Of a DNA stretch of 19,559 bases, positions 8,526 to 16,679 are shown piece after piece; the stretch's first letter is position 1, and each line of letters begins with the position of its first letter. The stretch comes from Bdellovibrionales bacterium (GTDB lineage: Bacteria > Bdellovibrionota_G > JALEGL01 > JAGRAY01), in assembly GCA_020434375.1 (NCBI GenBank), contig JAGRAY010000015.1, positions 1-19,559 of the forward strand, given 5' to 3'. Position numbers and translations under genes: made by a program. The notes beneath the pieces were generated by a model. It had not been told where the DNA came from and ran no database searches. It was given only the letters and a program-made list of their open reading frames with translations.

Positions 8526-8554
8526 ATTATACTTTGAAATGACTATCTTACCAG
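8526..8554 (-). promoter_or_regulatory. Candidate promoter for the acetyltransferase-GT4-GT4 operon
   Basis: The minus strand has a perfect TATAAT -10 box at 8531-8526. The hexamer 17 bases upstream, CTGGTA (8554-8549), matches the -35 consensus at only 3 of 6 positions. Transcription would begin near 8519, giving an almost leaderless message for the GTG at 8517. If that is not real, the box may be fortuitous in AT-rich DNA. Confidence 0.35.
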
Positions 8555-8562
8555 CGTACACT
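8534..8562 (+). promoter_or_regulatory. Candidate promoter for the operon starting at 8573
   Basis: TTGAAA (8534-8539, 5 of 6) and TACACT (8557-8562, 4 of 6) are separated by 17 bases. The predicted start near 8569 leaves only about 4 bases before the ATG at 8573. It lies face to face with the minus-strand promoter candidate in the 55-base divergent gap. Confidence 0.35.
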
Positions 8563-8572
8563 TGAATGCCGC

Positions 8573-10606
8573 ATGAAAAACTATGCACTAGTGTTATTTT
8601 TTATAAATTGGTTGATAGCAACTGTAGCTCTTGGCGGCGTTCACTCGCTTTATCTAAAACTGTATCCTATGATGTCAGTTTTATTATTTATCCCCCTAAT
8701 CTTATCTAAAAAGTCCCCCTTTCTGGTTTCAAAGGTCAACCTGATTATCATAGCCTGCATTTTAGCTTTTTGGTGTCTGGTTGGGATTCAACTCTTACCA
8801 ATTCCCAGTACGCTTTTAAAATGGATCGCACCACTGAGCTTTGATCGATCCTATGGTTTTTTGCAAAGCATTTCATTGTCACCAAAGTCAGGTTATCCAA
8901 TTTCTGTCTTCCCGGATCATACGATTTTTGCTTTAAGGTTACTTTTTCCATTTTCATGCATCGTTATTTTTGCTCTTTTATTTCCTATGACCACTGATAA
9001 ACAGCTAAATCGAGGCCTGGGTGTGTTCATCCTCATTTCGAGTTTAGTTGCATGCTTTGGATTAATACAGAGTTTTTATGGCGGTACAAAAATCTATGGA
9101 TTTATAGATAGAGGTTATAATATCTTTGGTCCATTCGTAAGTAAAAATCACGCGGGCGGACATTTGGCTGTTGCGTCTGTTATTTGCTTGGCTTTGTCTT
9201 TCAGCAAAAGATTGAAAACATATCGTATTTTCTTCCTATCTATTTACTTTCTTTGTTTGCTTTCTATATTGTTTATTGGTTCCCGCGCTGCGGCCTTAAC
9301 TTCACTGCTTATATCATTTTGGATTTTGGTTGAGAATAGATCATCCATAAAAAAACAATACATAGGCATGGGCGTACTTGTATTTATTTTTGTTTTAACT
9401 CTAGGTTTCATATGGAACGCCCATTTATTTTCTCGAATTTTTGGAGGGAATACCTTTAGAATCGCTTTCTGGCACAGCGCTTTTAGTATTTGGACAGAAA
9501 GCCCTCTGTTCGGATCTGGGTTAGGAACATTTTCAGATCTTTCTCTTCAGTTTCTGGGTACCACCAAGTGGATGCACCCAGAACATGTCGAAAATGAGTA
9601 TCTCGAAATACTCAGTGATACGGGATTGTTCGGTTTCGCTATTTTTGGTACTGCGATTACCTTACTCTTTAAGAAAGCATTCAAAGTATGTCATTCCCAC
9701 AAGATACCTTCTAATATTAAGGCATTCGGATTTGGATTAATTGCTTTACTAGTGCACGCCTTGTTTGTGTTTCACGCGCCTCTGCCAGCTTCTCATTTCT
9801 TACTTGGATTTCTTATGATGGGTTTTTTGCAAAGTGGTCACTTAAAATTGATATCTATCAGATCATCGCTCATCAGATGGAACCTTATTATTCTGCTACC
9901 TTTGGGCCTTTGGGTATCCTACGAGTCTTCTAGAAAGGTTTCCGATAACAATATGCCAATCGAAGACTCCTTAACAACGTATTCTTCGACATCTCTGGAA
10001 TTGAAGATTGCTAAAGAGTTACGTGAGAGTCAATATCAATACTTAAAAGATGTATTAGCCGAGTACCCCTATGAGCCTTCAGTATGGTTCACTTTTGCGA
10101 GACGCGAAGGAGAGTTTGGAAACATACAACTGGCTCGTAACATCGCAAATGAGGCTATCTTGAGAAGCCCTCTTGATATCACAAAACGCCTACAACTATC
10201 TGAATTTTTTGGTCGAAATGGGTATTTTGAGGATATCGAAAAATGGAATCTCGACATCTTGCAAAGCCCTGCTCCTTTATCAGATCACATCAAATCGGCA
10301 CTCTATAATCAACTCGTATACTATAGCCTTTTAAGTAATCGAATGGCCTTGGCCACAAAATATCTTGAAAAATCTGAAGCGTTCGCCAATACATGGCAAG
10401 CTCGATTTTATCGAGGTATCGTCGACACAAATCATCTTAAATATATGACAGAATCTTGGAAAATTTTTACCCGAAATCGAAGATATCAAGCAAATGTATT
10501 TGACTATCATTGGCTTGAACTTGGAAAAAGATTCCCATTTCTGCTCTCAAAAGAAATTGTAGGTAATATGAACTTGCTTCGGCATAACTCTAAAACAAGA
10601 CCCTAA
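8573..10606 (+). CDS. O-antigen ligase/polymerase-type membrane protein with long soluble C-terminal tail
   Basis: A 677-residue protein. Residues 1 to about 450 hold a dozen or so membrane segments with Wzy/WaaL superfamily marks: GPFVSKNHAGGHLA at 186-199, IGSRAAA at 235-241, RIAFWHSAF at 296-304, and a periplasmic-loop stretch HPEHVENEYLEILSDTGLFG at 335-354. After the last segment (about 435-450) come some 220 soluble residues that look alpha-helical. These contain a TPR-like stretch such as PSVWFTFARREGEFGNIQLA (502-521). Comparable tails occur on some O-antigen ligase-family proteins and may bind an acceptor or partner. It may be the repeat-unit polymerase or a ligase; which one cannot be decided here. 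It leads the plus-strand operon ending at 14576. No strong Shine-Dalgarno sequence precedes the ATG. Confidence 0.85.
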   Translation: MKNYALVLFFINWLIATVALGGVHSLYLKLYPMMSVLLFIPLILSKKSPFLVSKVNLIIIACILAFWCLVGIQLLPIPSTLLKWIAPLSFDRSYGFLQSISLSPKSGYPISVFPDHTIFALRLLFPFSCIVIFALLFPMTTDKQLNRGLGVFILISSLVACFGLIQSFYGGTKIYGFIDRGYNIFGPFVSKNHAGGHLAVASVICLALSFSKRLKTYRIFFLSIYFLCLLSILFIGSRAAALTSLLISFWILVENRSSIKKQYIGMGVLVFIFVLTLGFIWNAHLFSRIFGGNTFRIAFWHSAFSIWTESPLFGSGLGTFSDLSLQFLGTTKWMHPEHVENEYLEILSDTGLFGFAIFGTAITLLFKKAFKVCHSHKIPSNIKAFGFGLIALLVHALFVFHAPLPASHFLLGFLMMGFLQSGHLKLISIRSSLIRWNLIILLPLGLWVSYESSRKVSDNNMPIEDSLTTYSSTSLELKIAKELRESQYQYLKDVLAEYPYEPSVWFTFARREGEFGNIQLARNIANEAILRSPLDITKRLQLSEFFGRNGYFEDIEKWNLDILQSPAPLSDHIKSALYNQLVYYSLLSNRMALATKYLEKSEAFANTWQARFYRGIVDTNHLKYMTESWKIFTRNRRYQANVFDYHWLELGKRFPFLLSKEIVGNMNLLRHNSKTRP

Positions 10607-10669
10607 ACAAAGTGCAACTATACCCTTGAATCCATTGAAAAATTTGTGAAATCGTAGAGCTTATGTAGG

Positions 10670-11812
10670 ATGTATGTTTACGTGGAGAAAATACATTTTT
10701 TAAAATCCGGGCACCCCGATTCATCTAAAGCTTACCTGTCTACACTTAGGGAAATATTGCCTAAGTATAGAGCAAAAGAAGACGAAGATCTTTCTGACAA
10801 ATTTGAAAGACGAGTTGCAGAATCTTGTGGGGCATTGTATGCATCGGCATTCAATTCGACCACTATAGCATTAAAAGTGTTTTTGTCTTACGCGGATATT
10901 AAAAGCGGCCATCAAGTTATTTGCCCTTCCTATATGCCGATTCAATATATTAATGCAATTCTTGATGTTGGAGCAACGCCAGTTTTTGTAGATCTCTGCC
11001 CAAGTAATTACGAAATGGACTTTCACTCTATTATTTCTAAAATTTCAGATAAGACACGAGCCATTTTACTGGCATACCCTTACGGCATTCCATGTAATCC
11101 GAAGGAATATTACGAATTATGCAAAGATTATTCAATTCAACTCATAGAGCTTGTTCTTGGAGGATTAGGTTCCAAATACCAGGGAAAACAGCTCGGGACT
11201 TTTGGTCATATTGGCATTATTGAATTTCATCCCAAGCGCTCCATATCTTTTGGTGATGGTGGATTTCTCGTCTCGGACAATGACGATCTCGCATCCTATG
11301 CACGCGCATGGCTATTATCGAAAGCTGTTGAGGGATTTGACCCACAGTTACCTCGAAAACGAATTAGTGACTTTTATGCGTCTATTGGTTTATGGATGAT
11401 CGATCGACTTGGAGAAGCATTTTTCAGGCAACTTCAAATTACAAAAAGATACGACTCATTTTTTAGATCAGTAAGTGACACTCACACTCCCACTTCACAT
11501 CTTAAAGGTGACTGGAATCATGGTTTTTACCCTGTTATTATTGAAGGCGAACGTCGAAATCGCATAGCAGATGCGCTTGGAAAAAATGGAATTGAAACAC
11601 ATAAAGGCTATCAACCTGCACATTCCAACACATTTATAGAAGCATTGATCAGGCCTCCTCGCCTACCCTCTACTGATTTGATTGCGGAAAGTACACTGCT
11701 TTTACCTATTTATCCTTCTCTAACAACTGCAGAACAAGACTATATTATAGAAAATTTAGAGTGGGCACTTAGCACCTACCGAGGTTCTTATCATAGAGGA
11801 GCATTTATATGA
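10670..11812 (+). CDS. Degenerate DegT/DnrJ/EryC1/StrS aminotransferase homologue, probably inactive as an aminotransferase
   Basis: A 380-residue protein of normal length and overall pattern for the DegT family of PLP-dependent sugar aminotransferases. Family marks include NSTTIAL at 62-68, GATPVFVDL at 101-109, YPYGIPCN at 136-143, and EFHPKRSISFGDGG at 185-198. Several residues that define the active site differ. The usual IEDAAQ, whose Asp contacts the PLP ring nitrogen, reads IELVLG, with Leu at 161. In the gapless alignment of the lysine motif (SFHPTKNITTGEGG in active members) the Schiff-base Lys is Arg190, with a Lys one position earlier at 189. The phosphate-loop SGTAAL reads STTIAL. 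The frame is open and continuous on both sides, so a frameshift is not the cause. It may be a regulatory or structural pseudoenzyme, or catalyse something new. The stop overlaps the epimerase start in ATGA. Confidence 0.8.
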   Translation: MYVYVEKIHFLKSGHPDSSKAYLSTLREILPKYRAKEDEDLSDKFERRVAESCGALYASAFNSTTIALKVFLSYADIKSGHQVICPSYMPIQYINAILDVGATPVFVDLCPSNYEMDFHSIISKISDKTRAILLAYPYGIPCNPKEYYELCKDYSIQLIELVLGGLGSKYQGKQLGTFGHIGIIEFHPKRSISFGDGGFLVSDNDDLASYARAWLLSKAVEGFDPQLPRKRISDFYASIGLWMIDRLGEAFFRQLQITKRYDSFFRSVSDTHTPTSHLKGDWNHGFYPVIIEGERRNRIADALGKNGIETHKGYQPAHSNTFIEALIRPPRLPSTDLIAESTLLLPIYPSLTTAEQDYIIENLEWALSTYRGSYHRGAFI

Positions 11813-12780
11813 AAATTTTGATACCCGGCGGAGCAGGTTTCATTGGTTCCCATCTTTGTGAACATTTTTTAGAACAAGGTCATGAGGTCACGGCCATTGA
11901 CAATGTATCTACAGGATCTATAGAAAATATTTCACATCTTGTGAATCATAAAAAATTTCAACTCATTGTTGATTCGATCTTGAACGTATCAGCACTTGAA
12001 CCTCTCATTCAACAATCAGACCACATATGCCATCTGGCGGCTGCGGTAGGTGTTAAGCTTATTGTTAACGACCCTGTAACCACCATTGAAACAAATATTC
12101 GTGGAACTGAAATCATGCTGCATTATGCAAACAAATGGCGAAAACCCGTATTATTCACCTCAACATCTGAAGTTTATGGCAAAAACACGAACGAAACTTT
12201 TTCTGAAAATGATGATATGGTTCTGGGGGCAACAACTCACTCTAGATGGAGTTACGCTTGCTCCAAAGCTATTGATGAGTTTTTAGTACTTTCATATTTT
12301 CGAAAAAGGCAACTTCCAGCTACAATTGTACGCCTGTTTAATACAGTGGGTCCCAGGCAGAGCCCTCAATATGGAATGGTCTTACCGCGATTTGTAAAGC
12401 AAGCTTTGGAAAAACGTCCAATAACCGTATACGGAGATGGATCTCAAACGAGAACTTTCACTTATGTTAATGACGTCGTACTGGCTATTTCAAAACTCAT
12501 TGAGACTCCTAAAGCGATTGGCGAAGTTTTTAATATTGGTGGTACAGAACAAATCTCCATTTTGGAGTTAGCTACGCTAGTAAAAGAAAAAACAAAATCT
12601 CAATCTGAGATAGTTCATTTGTCTTTTGATGAAGCCTATGAACCAGGTTTTGAAGATATGAAAAGGCGCGTACCAAACATTGAGAAGCTCAAAACCTTTA
12701 TTGATTTTCATCCAACGATTAGCTTGTCCAGCATCGTAGACAATGTCATTGCATATTTTAAAAGTAATGCGCTGAAGTAA
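11809..12780 (+). CDS. NAD-dependent sugar-nucleotide epimerase/dehydratase (extended SDR)
   Basis: A 323-residue extended short-chain dehydrogenase/reductase. The Rossmann glycine motif GGAGFIGS is at 7-14 and the NAD-ribose acidic residue Asp31 is in AIDNVSTG. FTSTSEVYG at 116-124 precedes the catalytic Tyr149 and Lys153 (YACSK). The substrate domain has RLFNTVGPRQ at 175-184 and the familiar YGDGSQTRTFTYVNDV at 208-223. This spacing resembles UDP-glucose/glucuronate 4-epimerases and UDP-glucuronate decarboxylases, and sequence alone does not decide between them. It would supply a UDP-sugar for the polymer. Translation is well supported: GAGGAG lies at 11796-11801, seven bases before the ATG, and the start overlaps the preceding stop by 4 bases. 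The next gene follows after two bases. Confidence 0.9.
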   Translation: MKILIPGGAGFIGSHLCEHFLEQGHEVTAIDNVSTGSIENISHLVNHKKFQLIVDSILNVSALEPLIQQSDHICHLAAAVGVKLIVNDPVTTIETNIRGTEIMLHYANKWRKPVLFTSTSEVYGKNTNETFSENDDMVLGATTHSRWSYACSKAIDEFLVLSYFRKRQLPATIVRLFNTVGPRQSPQYGMVLPRFVKQALEKRPITVYGDGSQTRTFTYVNDVVLAISKLIETPKAIGEVFNIGGTEQISILELATLVKEKTKSQSEIVHLSFDEAYEPGFEDMKRRVPNIEKLKTFIDFHPTISLSSIVDNVIAYFKSNALK

Positions 12781-12782
12781 TC

Positions 12783-14576
12783 ATGAATACTGCGCTTAGT
12801 TTTTTCTTAGCGTTTCTTGTTTCAGGAATAGGCACAAAACTTATTATTTTAATGAAACATCGTTTTCCATGGATTCTCAGAAATCCAACTCAAGATAGAT
12901 GGCATACACGAGCGACTCCCTCTATGGGAGGAATTGCTATTTTTATTGGATTCACAGTTGCTTCTTTATTGTTTGGCACGTTTAGTTCAATTTGGAAGCC
13001 TATTCTTTTAGGTGCATTGTTGGTTTTTGTAACTGGCGTTGTTGACGACCTAAAGCCATTACCAGCCTATATAAAGTTGTTGATACAAATTGCTGTAAGC
13101 TCACTAATGGTCGTTATGAACTTTCATTTCATTGGTTCGTATCATCCAATATTCTATTTTGCCGTGACTATCTTGTGGATTGTGTTCATGACCAATGCTT
13201 TTAACCTCATGGACAATATGGATGGCCTAGCTTCAGGTATCGCTCTCATTGCAATTCTTTTCATGTTTCTAATCGATCGAATCACTGAAAGAACGCTGCC
13301 TCTGCCAATACTCTTTGCTCTCGCTGGCGCAATCATGGGGTTTTTTATTTTCAATACTCCCCCTGCTAAAATTTTTATGGGTGACAGCGGTTCAATGTTT
13401 ATTGGATTTTCTTTAGGTTGCTTTTCAATTTTAGGAACCTGGCAATCAACGACACATCTACTTTTGATTTTAGTGGTTCCTCTTCTTGTTTTTGCAGTAC
13501 CCATTTTTGACACTACTTTAGTAACTGTTTTGAGGCGTTTTTACGGACGCCCCATATCTCAAGGAGGGCGTGATCACACGTCACATCGACTTGTTCATCT
13601 TGGTATCTCTGAGAAACGAAGTGTATTGATTCTATGGGGAACTGCCGTCATATTTGGATTAATCGCTACCCTTACGCAACTCCTTGATATTGCTTCCTGG
13701 GGCATCTTATTTGGTGTTGTTTTGGCGTTAGCATTAACTCTTGGAATGTTTTTTGCTGATATCGAACAAAACTCAGATCAGCGTTCAAATAGATATCTGT
13801 TTCCAATAAACTTATTCTTCCAAAGACGCCTCGCCGAGGTGGCACTCGACTCAATACTAATTACGGTCGCCTATGTGTTAGCGTATCTTCTGAGGCACGA
13901 TTGGCATTTGGATTTTTACTATCGAGAGCAACTTATCATGTCGCTGCCTATTATTCTTGCAACTAAGTTGCTAACGTTTCTAAGCTTAGGCTTGTATCGA
14001 GGCTATTGGAAGTACATCGACTTTGAAGGTGTTTTAAAAATTGTAAAAATCACGTTCATCTCGTCGATCACGGTGGTCGTTATTCTAACCTTCTTTTATC
14101 GTTTTGAGGGCTTTTCAAGGACACTTTTTGTTATCGATTTTATCGTCTTGCTTGTTTTTATGATGGGGTTGCGAGCCATTTTGAGATGGGCCAGAGAAAG
14201 ACTTTTTCCATTTCCCTATAACGGCGCTCGACTCTTACTTATAGGAACGAATCAACAATACAAAACCCTACTCAATGATATTCGAAGCAATCGTCAATGG
14301 AACTTACATCCTGTGGCGATCATTGAACTGAATCCAAAAGTAACCCGTCAACGATTTATGGAAATTGAATTATGGAACAAGCTTGAGGATCTTACACAAA
14401 TAGCGGTGGATTTTGATATCGAACACATTGTGATCATAGAAGAACAAATGGGCAATCAAGAATTTAATGAATGCATAAAACAATGCAAAGTAATAAATAT
14501 ACCCTACACGGTGATCCAATCTCTAGAGCGAAGTTTCGTGCGGCGTGTCCATACTTCCGTTGCCTGTCATCGTTGA
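12783..14576 (+). CDS. WecA/MraY-type undecaprenyl-phosphate sugar-1-phosphate transferase fused to a FlaA1/CapD N-terminal-like region
   Basis: A 597-residue fusion. Residues 1 to about 325 form a polytopic WecA/MraY-family transferase. It has RATPSMGG at 43-50, the acidic pair in GVVDDL at 85-90, the catalytic NLMDNMDG at 141-148, FMGDSGSMFIGF at 198-209, and RDHTSHRL at 263-270. It should start repeat-unit synthesis on undecaprenyl phosphate at the inner membrane. From about 345, four further membrane segments are followed by a soluble Rossmann-like stretch beginning ARLLLIGT at 482-489. This resembles the membrane and CoA-binding-like N-terminal part of FlaA1/WbpM/CapD proteins. The protein stops at 597, so the SDR dehydratase domain normally next in FlaA1/CapD is absent, as is a PglC-like transferase domain. 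The last 54 bases overlap the opposing Wzc-like gene. Confidence 0.88.
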   Translation: MNTALSFFLAFLVSGIGTKLIILMKHRFPWILRNPTQDRWHTRATPSMGGIAIFIGFTVASLLFGTFSSIWKPILLGALLVFVTGVVDDLKPLPAYIKLLIQIAVSSLMVVMNFHFIGSYHPIFYFAVTILWIVFMTNAFNLMDNMDGLASGIALIAILFMFLIDRITERTLPLPILFALAGAIMGFFIFNTPPAKIFMGDSGSMFIGFSLGCFSILGTWQSTTHLLLILVVPLLVFAVPIFDTTLVTVLRRFYGRPISQGGRDHTSHRLVHLGISEKRSVLILWGTAVIFGLIATLTQLLDIASWGILFGVVLALALTLGMFFADIEQNSDQRSNRYLFPINLFFQRRLAEVALDSILITVAYVLAYLLRHDWHLDFYYREQLIMSLPIILATKLLTFLSLGLYRGYWKYIDFEGVLKIVKITFISSITVVVILTFFYRFEGFSRTLFVIDFIVLLVFMMGLRAILRWARERLFPFPYNGARLLLIGTNQQYKTLLNDIRSNRQWNLHPVAIIELNPKVTRQRFMEIELWNKLEDLTQIAVDFDIEHIVIIEEQMGNQEFNECIKQCKVINIPYTVIQSLERSFVRRVHTSVACHR

Positions 14577-16679
14577 TGATTTTGGTTTATCAAGGTTTTC
14601 TCCATAGGAAGAATAACCATAACGATAATACTGATAGCTGCTATAGGAAGAATCTTTAATCTGTACGTCGTTCAAAACTACACCTAGTACATTTGCATTT
14701 ACTTTTTTCAACTGTTGGTTCGCAAAGATGACAGCTTTGCGATGCGTTGAACCAGACCTTACCACCAAAACTACGCCGTGCGCATACTGAGCAATGATCG
14801 CGGCGTCGGTTACGGGTGCGATTGGAGAGGAATCTATGATGACATAGTCGTAGGATTGTGAAACAGCATTCAAAATATTTTTGATGTCAGGCGAACTAAG
14901 CAACTCGGCAGGATTAGGTGGTATTGAACCTGCTGGAATATAACTTAAGTTTTCGTATTCGCTTTTCAAAATCGCATTTTTCAAATCGAGTTCGCCTAAA
15001 AGAACATCCGTAATTCCCTTAATGCTCGATTGCCCAAAAATACGATGAACCTTGGGCCGTCGAAAATCGAGGTCTACTAACAAAACCTTCTTTCGAACCT
15101 GAGCTAATGTTACGGCCAGATTAAGTGCTGTAACGGTTTTTCCTTCACCAGGTCCAGTGGATGCAAACAAGATACAATTGGCCTGTCTAGATTTTGTCAA
15201 AAACAAGATATTTGTTCTTAGCGTACGGTAGAATTCTGAAACAACAGATGTTGGCTGCTTCATTGGTATAAAAGCCAAATCGACGTCGGAACTCTCATTA
15301 GGCAGTGCGTTAATTTCAGCCTCGGTTTGATAATGTGGAATAACAGCCAAAACTGAGTGGTGAAGATATCGATCAATATCTTCATGGCTTTTAATCGTAT
15401 CATCCACATACTCCAACATAAGCACAAGACCAATCGCACCAATGAGCCCCACAATAAAACCCAATAGAACATTTTTTCTGACATTGGGTTTAATAGGAAC
15501 CCTAGGTGTTAATGCTTTGTCAACAACCCGTACATTGTTACTTCGAACCAAGGCTGATAAATCGGCTTCCTTGAGCTTTCTAAGTAACGCTTCGAAAATT
15601 TGCTGATTAGTCGTTGTAATGAGCTCGACGTCGGCCAAACTTCTGTTAACTTGTTCAAGTTTAATAACATCGAGCTTTTGATTTTCAAGTGCACTTGCAA
15701 CTGAATCTTCTTCGGCTTTGGCAAGAAGATATGCGGTTCTTAGACGATTGACCTCATTACCTACTTCTTGGCGAATGAGACCATTGACCTCATTCATTTG
15801 AGAATTTATTTTCATCATTTCTGGATGTTTATCCAAATATTTTTGGCTTAGTTTGCTTTTAAGTGTTTTTAAATCAGCTAGATCTTCTTTGAGCTTAATC
15901 AATAGCTCGCTCGACACAACTCCAAAGAGGTCCTCAACGCGATCAGATTGTTCTACAAGTTGTTTTAATTTTTGATATTTAGCTTGGGTTTCGATCCGGA
16001 CATTTCGCAAACCATTTAAACTTTCGCTCAATGCTCGAAGATTTGCATCTGTTACTTCTTTATGATCTTTAAATGAAACAACTTTAAATTCTTCCTTCTT
16101 TTTTTGAAGTTCTTCTTGTCGACGTACTTTTTCTTCACGTACTTCGCCAAGACGTGCATTGAGCCAACTAACCGCATCGTCGATACCTCTTAATTTACGT
16201 GCAAGATTTTCATCGACAAACGTTTCGGCAATGAGATTAGCCGCCTTTTCGGCACGATTAGGATCACTGTCGTCAAAATATATGGCTGCAATGCGACTAT
16301 TTTCGTCACCTTTGATGCTGAGTCCCCCTTGTAAATAGCTTGTAACTTGAGGCAAACGCCATGAAGGGAAAAGGCCTTGATTCAGTCCTTTTTGGGCCGC
16401 GCGAGAGAGAAGGTCTCGACTTTGAATAATTTGATACTGAGTTTCGTAGTATCGCATTGCCGACCACCAGCCATTATAAGAAGAGCTCATGACATCTTGG
16501 ACGAAAAATGCATCCGGTGTTTCAGAGCCAATTTCTACTGTTGTCACAGCTCGATAAATTTTTGTTTGTTTTAGAGTAAACAGTATCGTCAGTAAAAGTG
16601 TCGCAGTAATAAATACTGCGGCAAGGTTTCGTCGTTTCCATATTCGATAGAAATATTCTTGAAAATTAATTTCAGACAT
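14523..16679 (-). CDS. Wzc-like polysaccharide co-polymerase with bacterial tyrosine kinase domain
   Basis: A 718-residue inner-membrane protein of normal Wzc size. It has a Wzz domain with a membrane helix at about 20-38, a long periplasmic coiled-coil region (about 160-370), a proline-rich motif PRVPIKPN at 392-399 and a second membrane helix at about 402-422. The cytoplasmic BY-kinase has EFYRTLRTN at 482-490 (oligomerisation motif), Walker A STGPGEGKT at 507-515, Walker A' LLVDLDFRRP at 533-542 and Walker B YVIIDSSP at 612-619. Seven tyrosines cluster at residues 679-692, the usual autophosphorylation site. It sets chain length and couples to export through cycles of phosphorylation. A tail of about 26 residues follows the cluster, most of it encoded in DNA shared with the opposing gene. 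The ATG overlaps the exporter stop by one base. No Wzb phosphatase is in the window. Confidence 0.93.
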   Translation of the reverse strand: MSEINFQEYFYRIWKRRNLAAVFITATLLLTILFTLKQTKIYRAVTTVEIGSETPDAFFVQDVMSSSYNGWWSAMRYYETQYQIIQSRDLLSRAAQKGLNQGLFPSWRLPQVTSYLQGGLSIKGDENSRIAAIYFDDSDPNRAEKAANLIAETFVDENLARKLRGIDDAVSWLNARLGEVREEKVRRQEELQKKKEEFKVVSFKDHKEVTDANLRALSESLNGLRNVRIETQAKYQKLKQLVEQSDRVEDLFGVVSSELLIKLKEDLADLKTLKSKLSQKYLDKHPEMMKINSQMNEVNGLIRQEVGNEVNRLRTAYLLAKAEEDSVASALENQKLDVIKLEQVNRSLADVELITTTNQQIFEALLRKLKEADLSALVRSNNVRVVDKALTPRVPIKPNVRKNVLLGFIVGLIGAIGLVLMLEYVDDTIKSHEDIDRYLHHSVLAVIPHYQTEAEINALPNESSDVDLAFIPMKQPTSVVSEFYRTLRTNILFLTKSRQANCILFASTGPGEGKTVTALNLAVTLAQVRKKVLLVDLDFRRPKVHRIFGQSSIKGITDVLLGELDLKNAILKSEYENLSYIPAGSIPPNPAELLSSPDIKNILNAVSQSYDYVIIDSSPIAPVTDAAIIAQYAHGVVLVVRSGSTHRKAVIFANQQLKKVNANVLGVVLNDVQIKDSSYSSYQYYRYGYSSYGENLDKPKSSTMTGNGSMDTPHETSL

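Noticed and set aside
10607..10669. Promoter or terminator in the 63-base gap between the second Wzy-type gene and the DegT homologue
   Set aside because: No hairpin with a T-tract and no -35/-10 pair with acceptable spacing was seen, so the genes are treated as one operon.
13154..13513. A 119-residue open frame antisense to the WecA-type gene
   Set aside because: It lies wholly opposite conserved catalytic motifs of the WecA domain, has no ribosome-binding site and gives a basic, low-complexity protein with no recognisable feature.
14471..14659. Plus-strand frame bridging the end of the WecA fusion and the Wzc-like gene
   Set aside because: It overlaps two confidently assigned genes in other frames and shows no domain or ribosome-binding site.
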